A DNA stretch of 15,349 nucleotides from positions 1 through 15,349 of the forward strand of contig JBFLWE010000110.1 in the NCBI GenBank assembly GCA_040758375.1, in the 5' to 3' direction. Each line of letters starts with the position of its first letter. Positions within the stretch are counted from its first letter, which is position 1. This document shows, piece by piece, positions 1 to 5,678 of the stretch. The notes under the pieces were generated by a model. That model worked only from the letters and a program-made list of their open reading frames with translations, did no database searches and was not told the origin of the DNA. This stretch comes from CAMLIZ01 sp040758375 (lineage in GTDB: Bacteria > Pseudomonadota > Gammaproteobacteria > Burkholderiales > Burkholderiaceae_C). The position numbers were made by a program, and so were the translations under genes.

Positions 1-113
1 GCTCAAAGAATTGAAGTGAACTTCACTTCCAAGAGCGTTTGAAGACCAAAGTCCTCAGGCCTTTCGGCCCCCAGAACTCCCTCACTCAAACGCCCACGCT
101 TATCGGCTGTAGG

Positions 114-126
114 TTTTTAAAGAACA
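114..126 (-). promoter_or_regulatory. rRNA antitermination boxA
   Basis: The leftward RNA reads TGTTCTTTAAAAA, two mismatches from the classic boxA TGCTCTTTAACAA. It directly follows the boxB hairpin. Known role: a NusB-NusE loading site that prevents premature termination in untranslated rRNA. Confidence 0.75.
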
Positions 127-145
127 GCTAACTTGTTTTGTTAGC
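127..145 (-). promoter_or_regulatory. rRNA antitermination boxB-like hairpin
   Basis: In the leftward RNA this is GCTAAC-AAAACAA-GTTAGC: a perfect 6-bp stem with a 7-nt loop. It abuts the boxA element directly. The boxB-then-boxA order is that of rRNA antitermination sites, where boxA is bound by NusB/NusE and the complex keeps RNA polymerase resistant to Rho. Confidence 0.65.
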
Positions 146-173
146 AGCTGATCAGCGATCAGCGAAGACAGAG

Positions 174-203
174 ATTATGACTTGATTTTGATATCGTCGT
201 CAA
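174..203 (-). promoter_or_regulatory. Probable rRNA promoter P2
   Basis: TTGACG (198-203) and CATAAT (174-179) lie 18 bp apart on the minus strand, the strongest consensus pair in the region. An A-rich run just upstream (about 210-221) could act as an UP element. The bases after the -10 (CTCTGTC) are not GC-rich, unlike P1, so the two promoters may answer growth signals differently. The predicted start is near 167, about 20 bases before the boxB hairpin. Confidence 0.6.
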
Positions 204-242
204 GCACTCGGGCTTCTTTTTTCGGGCCCGCCTTTGCAGGCC

Positions 243-284
243 AGCGCTTTCGCGCTCTCTTTCGAGCCACTCTCTTGCGAGAGT
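243..284 (-). other. Tandem GNRA-tetraloop hairpins between P1 and P2
   Basis: Two perfect hairpins sit in the P1-P2 interval. In the leftward RNA the first is ACTCTC-GCAA-GAGAGT (284 to 269) and the second AGCGC-GAAA-GCGCT (256 to 243). Both loops are GNRA tetraloops. No T-tract follows either one, so they do not look like intrinsic terminators. They would be present only in transcripts from P1 or in read-through from ptsI. Confidence 0.4.
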
Positions 285-337
285 CTTCACCAATCGCTCG
301 ACACCAAAAAGTATTAGCAGCACCAGCGAAGCCCGCG

Positions 338-367
338 ACTATAGCACCGAATCAGCGCTTGCGGCAA
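338..367 (-). promoter_or_regulatory. Probable rRNA promoter P1
   Basis: On the minus strand TTGCCG (362-367) and TATAGT (338-343) are separated by 18 bp, a good sigma70-type match. The bases right after the -10 are CGCGGGC. A GC-rich discriminator of this kind is a hallmark of promoters under stringent (ppGpp/DksA) control. The -35 starts only 7 bp beyond the ptsI stop codon. The predicted transcript starts near 331 and runs leftwards into the rRNA leader. The motifs are seen directly; the regulation is inferred. Confidence 0.55.
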
Positions 368-374
368 GCCCCGA

Positions 375-2159
375 TCACATCGCCACCGCCACGCCCGCCT
401 GCGCGCGATGGAACGCGACGCGGCACTCAGCCTCCGGATCATCCGCCGCAAGCACGCGCTGCAGCGCAGCGGCATAACGCCGCGTGTCTGCACGCAGAAC
501 CCGCTGCTTGATGGCCGCGATCTGGGACGGATGCATCGAGAAGGCGCGCAGCCCCATTGCCAGCAGCACCTCGGTAAAGGCCGGGTCGCCAGCCATTTCG
601 CCGCACACGCTCACATCTTTCTGCGCCGCGTTGGCCTTCGCGATGGTGTCGGCGATGAGCCGCAACACGGCGGGATGCCATGGGTCGTAAAGGTGGGACA
701 CGGCTTCATCGGCGCGATCGATCGCCAGCGTGTACTGGATCAAGTCATTGGTGCCGAGCGACACGAAGTCGAAATAGCGCAGGAATGTCGGCAGCATCAA
801 CGCCGCAGCGGGCACCTCGATCATGGCGCCTACTTCGACATCGACATACGGCAGGCCGGCTTCGGTGAGTTGCTGCTTGGCGCGCGTGAGCGCCTCGAGA
901 GTGAGCCGGATCTCGCTCAGGTGGGCGACCATCGGAATCAGGAGCCGCACCTTGCCGTACGCACTGGCACGGAGGATGGCGCGCAGTTGCTGCCGGAACA
1001 TGGCGGGCTCGGCGAGACTCCAGCGGATCGCGCGCAGGCCCAGCGCCGGGTTGAGCGCGTGCTCGTGGCGCAGTTCCTGCGGCGACATGCGATCCAGGGG
1101 CTTGTCGGCGCCTACATCCACCGTGCGTATCGTCACCGGCAGGCCCCTCATCGCCTGTACGGCCGCCCTGTAGCACTCGAACTGCTCGTCCTCTCCGGGC
1201 AGGTCGCCACTGCGGTTCATGAAGAGGAATTCGGTGCGAAAAAGCCCCACGCCGACGGCGCCGGCTTCCAGCGCGCCGTCGGCGTCGCCAGGCAGTTCGA
1301 TATTGGCCATCAAGCGCACCGGCTGTCCATCGAGCGTGACCGCCGGGGTATGGCGCAGCCGGTGCAGCCTTGCGCGCTCCAACTCCGACTGCCGCTGACG
1401 AAAGCGGTACTCCTCCAGCACGATCGGAGACGGATCCACCATCACCAGGCCCGCATCGCCGTCGATGATGACCCAATCGTCCTGGCGGATCAGGCGGCTG
1501 GCTTCGCGCGCACCCACGACAGCCGGAATGTCCATGCTGCGGGCGACGATGGCGGTGTGCGAGGTCTTGCCGCCCACGTCGGTGACGAAACCTGTGAAGA
1601 CGCTGCGCTTGAACTGCAGCATGTCGGCGGGCGAGATGTCGTTGGCCACGAGCACCAGCGGATCCTCGCCGCCGAAGTCTCTGGCCTGGCCGGCGGCCGC
1701 AGCAGGCAGCCCGCCGTCGCCCTTGGCCAGCGCGCGCAGCAGGCGCTCGGCCACCTGCTCCAGGTCGGCCTTGCGCTCTCTCAGGTAGTCGTCCTCCATC
1801 TCGTCGAACTGACGGGCCAGCACCTCAAGCTGCGCAGACAGGGCCCATTCGGCGTTGTAGTGTCGCTCGCGGATCCAGTGCTTGGTGGCGCCGGTGAGGG
1901 TTTCATCGTGCAGCAGCATCAGGTGCACGTCGAGCAAGGCCGAGAGCTCTGGCGGCGCCTCTGCGGGAAGGTCGCGCTGGAGAGTGCCGAGTTCATTTGC
2001 GACCACGTCACGCGCCTTGCGCAGGCGCTCGATCTCGGACTCGGCTTGCGATTCGTCGACGAAGTAGTGCGCCACGTCGATGCGGCTCGACGCCACCAAC
2101 ACGGCGCGCCCGATGGCCACGCCCCGGGACACAGGCAAACCGAACACCTGGATGGTCAT
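375..2159 (-). CDS. ptsI: PTS Enzyme I (phosphoenolpyruvate-protein phosphotransferase)
   Basis: Cytoplasmic first enzyme of the phosphotransferase system: it autophosphorylates from PEP and passes the phosphate to HPr. At 594 aa it is of normal family length. The N-terminal HPr-binding and phospho-His domain carries GGKTSHTAIVAR, placing the active histidine at His201. The PEP-binding TIM barrel shows GLFRTEFLFM, TIRTVDVGADK, IEVPAAAL, SLGTNDLIQYTLAIDR and the C-terminal VCGEMAGDP with the catalytic Cys. I chose the ATG at 2159 (MTIQVFGLPVSRG) because the family starts there; the frame is open to an ATG at 2213, but those 18 extra Arg/Ala-rich residues look unlike the family. Neither start has a clear Shine-Dalgarno. 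It is third in an EIIA-ptsH-ptsI cluster, 98 bp after ptsH, and ends 7 bp before the rRNA P1 -35, with no terminator between. Confidence 0.97.
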   Translation of the reverse strand: MTIQVFGLPVSRGVAIGRAVLVASSRIDVAHYFVDESQAESEIERLRKARDVVANELGTLQRDLPAEAPPELSALLDVHLMLLHDETLTGATKHWIRERHYNAEWALSAQLEVLARQFDEMEDDYLRERKADLEQVAERLLRALAKGDGGLPAAAAGQARDFGGEDPLVLVANDISPADMLQFKRSVFTGFVTDVGGKTSHTAIVARSMDIPAVVGAREASRLIRQDDWVIIDGDAGLVMVDPSPIVLEEYRFRQRQSELERARLHRLRHTPAVTLDGQPVRLMANIELPGDADGALEAGAVGVGLFRTEFLFMNRSGDLPGEDEQFECYRAAVQAMRGLPVTIRTVDVGADKPLDRMSPQELRHEHALNPALGLRAIRWSLAEPAMFRQQLRAILRASAYGKVRLLIPMVAHLSEIRLTLEALTRAKQQLTEAGLPYVDVEVGAMIEVPAAALMLPTFLRYFDFVSLGTNDLIQYTLAIDRADEAVSHLYDPWHPAVLRLIADTIAKANAAQKDVSVCGEMAGDPAFTEVLLAMGLRAFSMHPSQIAAIKQRVLRADTRRYAAALQRVLAADDPEAECRVAFHRAQAGVAVAM

Positions 2160-2257
2160 GCGGAAGACTGTAGCAGCGCGTCCGCCTCGGCCGAACCGTG
2201 CCCGCGCCCGCACTGCAAAGATTGACAGGTTGCGCAGGGCAGCGCGCTCGCAGCGCC

Positions 2258-2527
2258 TTACTCGCCTTCGCCGAACTTGTCGTTGATCAAGGTCGCCAAG
2301 GCATCCATCGCCGCCTGCTCGTCGGCGCCCTCGGTTTCGATTTCGACTTCGGATCCCATGCCGGCAGCCAGCATCATGACGCCCATGATGCTCTTGGCAT
2401 TCACCCGACGGCCACTGCGGCTCATATGAATTTCGCAGCCGAAACTGCCCGCCAGCTTGGTGAGCTTGGCAGACGCGCGGGCATGCAGGCCCAGCTTATT
2501 GCTGATGGTGATCGTGCGCTTGATCAT
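2258..2527 (-). CDS. ptsH: HPr phosphocarrier protein
   Basis: Small cytoplasmic phosphocarrier of the PTS (89 aa, normal length). The N-terminal active site LGLHARAS puts the phospho-His at His15, as in classic HPr. Ser46 lies in NAKSIMGVMML, the site phosphorylated by HPr kinase in organisms that have HprK; HprK is not in this window. Its first 32 bases overlap the end of the upstream EIIA gene, with a GGAG close before the ATG, so the two are probably translationally coupled. With EI downstream and EIIA upstream it forms a complete phosphate chain lacking a permease, so a regulatory rather than sugar-uptake role is likely. Confidence 0.97.
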   Translation of the reverse strand: MIKRTITISNKLGLHARASAKLTKLAGSFGCEIHMSRSGRRVNAKSIMGVMMLAAGMGSEVEIETEGADEQAAMDALATLINDKFGEGE

Positions 2528-2945
2528 GGGCTCCGGGAGGATGGGCCTGGTTTTGCGGCTTGGAAACGGCCACCTGCATCACGCCCTGCGTCGCACCGGC
2601 CACAGCGCGGGCGACCACCGCGTCCAGGGGCTCTGCGGCATAGCACAGCGCACGCCACAACATGGGCACGTTGACCCCGGTGACCACCTTCACCAGCAGC
2701 CCGTCCGCCAGGCGCTGCGCCACATTGCACGGCGTGGCGCCGAACACGTCGGTGAAGATCAGGGCCTCCGGGCGCCGCACCTGCTGCAGCAGCGCCCGCG
2801 CCCGCGTCTCGATGTCCTCGAGCGCCATCGTGGGCTGCACGTCCAGCGCCTGCAGGGAAGCACCACAGTCAGGGAACGCATGCTCGGCCACAGTCTTCAG
2901 CGATGAAGCCAGCGGCGCATGGGCGATGATGAGCAAGCCTGTCAT
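2496..2945 (-). CDS. PTS EIIA component, mannose/fructose/sorbose (Man) family
   Basis: 149-aa cytoplasmic protein with the EIIA-Man fold signature. It opens MTGLLIIAHAPLASSL, which places the phosphorylatable histidine at His9, equivalent to His10 of E. coli ManX. The core motifs FTDVFGATPCNVA and VVTGVNVPMLWRAL are typical of the family. No EIIB, EIIC or EIID is nearby, so it is probably the terminal acceptor of a regulatory relay, as known for incomplete PTS in betaproteobacteria. An extra His-rich tail (AHPPGAHDQAHDHHQQ) is encoded partly inside the 32-bp overlap with ptsH. In many relatives gshB lies just upstream; here a lipoprotein gene takes that place, 38 bp away. Confidence 0.93.
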   Translation of the reverse strand: MTGLLIIAHAPLASSLKTVAEHAFPDCGASLQALDVQPTMALEDIETRARALLQQVRRPEALIFTDVFGATPCNVAQRLADGLLVKVVTGVNVPMLWRALCYAAEPLDAVVARAVAGATQGVMQVAVSKPQNQAHPPGAHDQAHDHHQQ

Positions 2946-2983
2946 GGTGCGATGCAGCGATTATGCGGCGAGGACGCACGGGC

Positions 2984-3526
2984 TCAGGGCAGCCGAAGGG
3001 CGCCGAAGAAGGTTTCGCTCGCCTCGTCCTCGAGTGCGGCGCCGAACATGGTGGCCTGGAACACCCGCGTCCCCTTCGAAAACAGGGCCGCCCGCTCGTT
3101 CACCGGCCGCCCATCGGGCAGACGGCCCTGCAGTTCGATCAGCCGGGCCTGGGGGTGGGGCGTCATGCCTTCCACCACCACTGGCCGCTGCGACACCACC
3201 GTGCCGCCGAGATTGGCTGCAGCAGCCGCCGCCAGCGCCTCCAGCGCCGGCCCGACGCGGGCAGGATCGGCCACGTCGGCATGGCTGAGCGCATAGGTCA
3301 CGTCGCCGGCGCGGCACGCGTGGATGGAAAGGGCCACCGGCGCGCCGGCCAGCGGCACCTGCCGGACATCGCTGTCGGGCTTGCAGGGGAACATCACCGA
3401 GGCGCCGCTTTCCGCGGGCGTGACTTCACGCCAGTTCAAGGCCGGCGAGCAGGCGGCCAGGCAACACAGCCACGCGCCCGCGGCCGCCGGCGCGCGCTTC
3501 AAGCGGCGATGGAGACGTCGATCCAT
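2984..3526 (-). CDS. Predicted lipoprotein of unknown function
   Basis: 180 aa. A basic N-terminus (MDRRLHRRLKR) precedes a hydrophobic stretch ending in the lipobox LAAC, so lipidation is predicted at Cys26 and the mature protein is membrane-anchored in the periplasm. The mature part (NWREVTPAESGASVMFPCKPDSDVR...) has no catalytic motif I recognise. Its layout, a short alpha/beta protein with a helical Ala-rich middle, resembles small uncharacterised lipoproteins of Burkholderiales. I chose the ATG at 3526 because it gives a clean signal peptide; the frame is open to 3655, but that overlaps the divergent CoA-transferase. No Shine-Dalgarno is visible; a GATAAT hexamer lies 7 bp before the ATG. 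It is 38 bp upstream of the EIIA gene and may share its transcript. Function unknown. Confidence 0.8.
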   Translation of the reverse strand: MDRRLHRRLKRAPAAAGAWLCCLAACSPALNWREVTPAESGASVMFPCKPDSDVRQVPLAGAPVALSIHACRAGDVTYALSHADVADPARVGPALEALAAAAAANLGGTVVSQRPVVVEGMTPHPQARLIELQGRLPDGRPVNERAALFSKGTRVFQATMFGAALEDEASETFFGALRLP

Positions 3527-3576
3527 CGGTTGGATTATCAGGCGCAGCCATCGCTGCCTGGTCTCACAATCGCCGC

Positions 3577-4815
3577 ATGACCGATTCCCCTTCTTCCCAA
3601 GCGCCGCTGGCCGGCGTGCGCGTGCTGGACCTGTCTCGCGTGCTCGCCGGCCCATGGTGCACGCAGACCTTGGCCGACCTGGGCGCCGACGTGATCAAGG
3701 TCGAGCGCCCCGGCAGTGGCGACGACACGCGAGCCTGGGGCCCTCCGTACCTGAAGGGCCGGGACGGCGAGGACAGCACCGAGGCGGCCTACTACCTCGG
3801 CACCAACCGCAACAAGCGCTCGATCACGGTGGACATCGCCAAGCCCGCCGGGCAGGCGCTGATCCGGAGAATCGCCACGCGATGCGATGTGTTCGTCGAG
3901 AATTTCAAGGTCGGCGACATGGCGCGCTACGGCCTGGACTCCGCGGCGCTGCGCGCGCCGAACCCGCGCCTGGTGTACTGCTCGATCACCGGCTTCGGGC
4001 AGACGGGTCCCTACCGCGAGCGTGCGGGCTACGACTATGCGGTGCAGGGCATGGGTGGCCTGATGAGCGTGACCGGCGAGCGCGATGACCTGCCGGGCGG
4101 CGGCCCGCAAAAGGTGGGCGTGGCGGTGGCCGATCTCTTCACCGGCATGTATGCCACCGTGGCGATTCTCGCCGCACTGCGGCATCGCGAGCTCACGGGC
4201 CAGGGCCAGGCGATCGACATGGCGCTGCTCGACAGCCAGGTGGCGATGCTGGCCAACCTGGGCGCCAACTACCTGGTCACGGGCGTGGCGCCCAGACGCA
4301 TGGGCAATGCGCATCAGAACATCGTGCCCTACCAGGTGTTCGAGGTGGCCGACGGGCACATCATCCTGGCGGTGGGCAACGACGGACAGTTCGCCAAGTT
4401 CTGCGAGGTGGCCGGCTGCGCCGAGCTGGCGCGTGATGCGCGCTTCGCGAAAAACGCCGACCGGGTGCGGCACCGTGCGGTGTTGGTGCCGCTGCTGGCC
4501 GAGCGTCTGAAGACGCGCAGCAAACACGACTGGCTGAGTGCGCTGGAGGCTGCCAAGGTGCCGTGTGGCCCGATCAACTCGCTGGACGAGGTGTTCACCG
4601 ATCCGCAGGTGCAGGCGCGCCAGATGACGGTGGAGATGCCGCACCCGCTCACCGACCGCCTCCGGCTCGTCGCCAGCCCGATGAAGTTTTCCGCCACCCC
4701 GGTGCAGTACCGCCGGCCACCGCCGCTGCTGGGTGAACACACCACGGAACTGCTGGCCGAATTCGGCATCGGCGCCGCCGAACAGGCTGCCCTCAAGGAA
4801 CAAGGAGTGTTGTGA
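3577..4815 (+). CDS. CaiB/BaiF (family III) CoA-transferase
   Basis: 412 aa, full length for this family, which moves CoA between carboxylic acids through an aspartyl-CoA anhydride. The N-terminus LAGVRVLDLSRVLAGPWCTQTLADLGADVIKVE is the classic family opening. Also present are FVENFKVGDMARYGLD and RLVYCSITGFGQTGPY. The catalytic aspartate is probably Asp153 in ERAGYDYAVQGMGG, matching Asp169 of formyl-CoA transferase. Substrates cannot be read from the sequence. It is divergent from the lipoprotein gene (50 bp between starts). Its stop TGA overlaps the ATG of the next gene, so the two form a coupled pair acting perhaps on the same acid or ester. Confidence 0.95.
   Translation: MTDSPSSQAPLAGVRVLDLSRVLAGPWCTQTLADLGADVIKVERPGSGDDTRAWGPPYLKGRDGEDSTEAAYYLGTNRNKRSITVDIAKPAGQALIRRIATRCDVFVENFKVGDMARYGLDSAALRAPNPRLVYCSITGFGQTGPYRERAGYDYAVQGMGGLMSVTGERDDLPGGGPQKVGVAVADLFTGMYATVAILAALRHRELTGQGQAIDMALLDSQVAMLANLGANYLVTGVAPRRMGNAHQNIVPYQVFEVADGHIILAVGNDGQFAKFCEVAGCAELARDARFAKNADRVRHRAVLVPLLAERLKTRSKHDWLSALEAAKVPCGPINSLDEVFTDPQVQARQMTVEMPHPLTDRLRLVASPMKFSATPVQYRRPPPLLGEHTTELLAEFGIGAAEQAALKEQGVL
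4802..4807 (+). promoter_or_regulatory. Ribosome binding site that decides the hydrolase start
   Basis: AAGGAG lies inside the end of the CoA-transferase gene, 7 nt before the ATG at 4815 but only 4 nt before the in-frame GTG at 4812. Spacing favours the ATG. Confidence 0.7.
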
Positions 4816-5516
4816 TGGCCGACTATGTGCTCGTGCATGGCGCCTGGCATGGCGCCTGGTGCTGGAAGAAGCTGCTGCCCGAACTCTGGCGCGCCGGGCA
4901 CCGCGCTTTCGCCGTCACGCTCAGCGGCGTGGGCGAGCGCGCACATCAGCTCTCGCGCGACATCCGCCTGCGCACGCATGCCGATGACGTGTGCGCCGTA
5001 CTCGAGGCGGAGGAACTGGATCGCGCCATCCTGGTGGGCCACAGCTATGCCGGCATGGTGATCACGGCCGTGGCCGACCGCATGCCGCGGCGCATCGGAC
5101 GGCTGGTGTACCTGGACGCGGTGGTGCCGATGCCGGGTGAAAGCTGGTCCAGCAGCCACCCGGAGGAAGTGCGCGCCATGCGGCGTGCGTCGATCGCCCG
5201 GGCCGGCGCCATCCCGCCGGCCGATCCCGCGCAGTTCGGCCTGCAGGGCGAAGACGCCGACTGGGTGCAGCGCCGACAGACGCCGCAGCCGGGCAGCGTG
5301 TACGACGATCCCCTGCAGTTCGACACCGCGCGTCTCGCGGCGCTGCCGCGCACGTTCATCGACTGCACCGCGCCTGCCCTGCCCACCATTGCGGCTTCAC
5401 GGCGTCGCGTGCGCGAGCAGCCGGGCTGGCAGGTGCTCGAGATCGCCACCGGGCACGACCCGATGATCAGCGCGCCGCAGGCCTTGCTGCGCCACCTGCT
5501 GTCGCTGCCGGCGTGA
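4815..5516 (+). CDS. Alpha/beta hydrolase (hydroxynitrile lyase/esterase-like subfamily)
   Basis: 233 aa, a single compact alpha/beta hydrolase domain. It opens with YVLVHGAWHGAWCWKK, where HGAWHGAW forms the oxyanion region. The nucleophile elbow is GHSYAG, giving Ser77. The catalytic His is probably His214 in ATGHDPM. This pattern matches the plant methylesterase/hydroxynitrile lyase-like and bacterial EstC-like subfamily. I cannot place the acid residue confidently: the usual segment after the last strand reads FIDCTAPALP. The start ATG overlaps the CoA-transferase stop, with AAGGAG at 7 nt, so the genes are translationally coupled. No signal peptide, so cytoplasmic. A carboxyl-ester or thioester substrate is plausible from context but unproven. 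Confidence 0.92.
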   Translation: MADYVLVHGAWHGAWCWKKLLPELWRAGHRAFAVTLSGVGERAHQLSRDIRLRTHADDVCAVLEAEELDRAILVGHSYAGMVITAVADRMPRRIGRLVYLDAVVPMPGESWSSSHPEEVRAMRRASIARAGAIPPADPAQFGLQGEDADWVQRRQTPQPGSVYDDPLQFDTARLAALPRTFIDCTAPALPTIAASRRRVREQPGWQVLEIATGHDPMISAPQALLRHLLSLPA

Positions 5517-5678
5517 GCGGCACGGCCCTTGCTGCCCCCGGACTGGGGGATGGACGCCCCCTGCCACCGCCCGGAGCATCGCCCCTGCCTGCGGCCGGAC
5601 CGCGGCAGGACTGCGCCGTCCCCCTTTCAGCGCCGGTCCTTCGACCAAAGCGGCCGGCGTTGAGGGAGGCGCATGGAC

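Larger units (their letters stand above)
1..167 (-). ncRNA. rRNA operon 5' leader (upstream of 16S rRNA, which lies off the left edge)
   Basis: Read leftwards, this stretch has the layout of a betaproteobacterial rRNA leader: boxB hairpin, boxA, then structured RNA. A 10-bp stem pairs 86-95 with 33-42 (one G-U) and encloses a GGCC-GAAA-GGCC tetraloop hairpin at 58-69. A further hairpin of 7 bp with a 3-nt loop lies at 13-29. Long leader stems of this kind normally help pre-16S processing by RNase III. No mature 16S sequence is visible, so the 16S gene is inferred to start beyond position 1. The right boundary is the predicted P2 start near 167. Recognition rests on motif order, not on alignment. 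Confidence 0.7.

Noticed and set aside
147..163. GATCAGC direct repeat and GCTGATCAGC palindrome in the rRNA leader
   Set aside because: Only two short copies; explained well enough as part of the leader, with no evidence for a separate site.
204..236. GGGC...T-run...GCCC segment read as a ptsI terminator
   Set aside because: The T-run lies inside the would-be loop rather than after the stem, and it sits beyond P1, so it fits an A-rich UP element for P2 better.
408..2225. A 605-codon open frame on the plus strand opposite ptsI
   Set aside because: It is antisense to a certain gene, rich in His/Arg/Gln with no recognisable motif. Such frames are common mirror images in GC-rich DNA.
3538..4803. 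A 421-codon minus-strand frame opposite the CoA-transferase
   Set aside because: His/Ala/Arg-rich with no domain; the plus strand holds an intact CaiB-type enzyme.
5535..5549. CCCCC-GGACT-GGGGG hairpin after the hydrolase gene
   Set aside because: A 5-bp stem with no T-tract is too weak to call a terminator in this GC-rich DNA. The rest of 5517-5662 shows nothing I can name.
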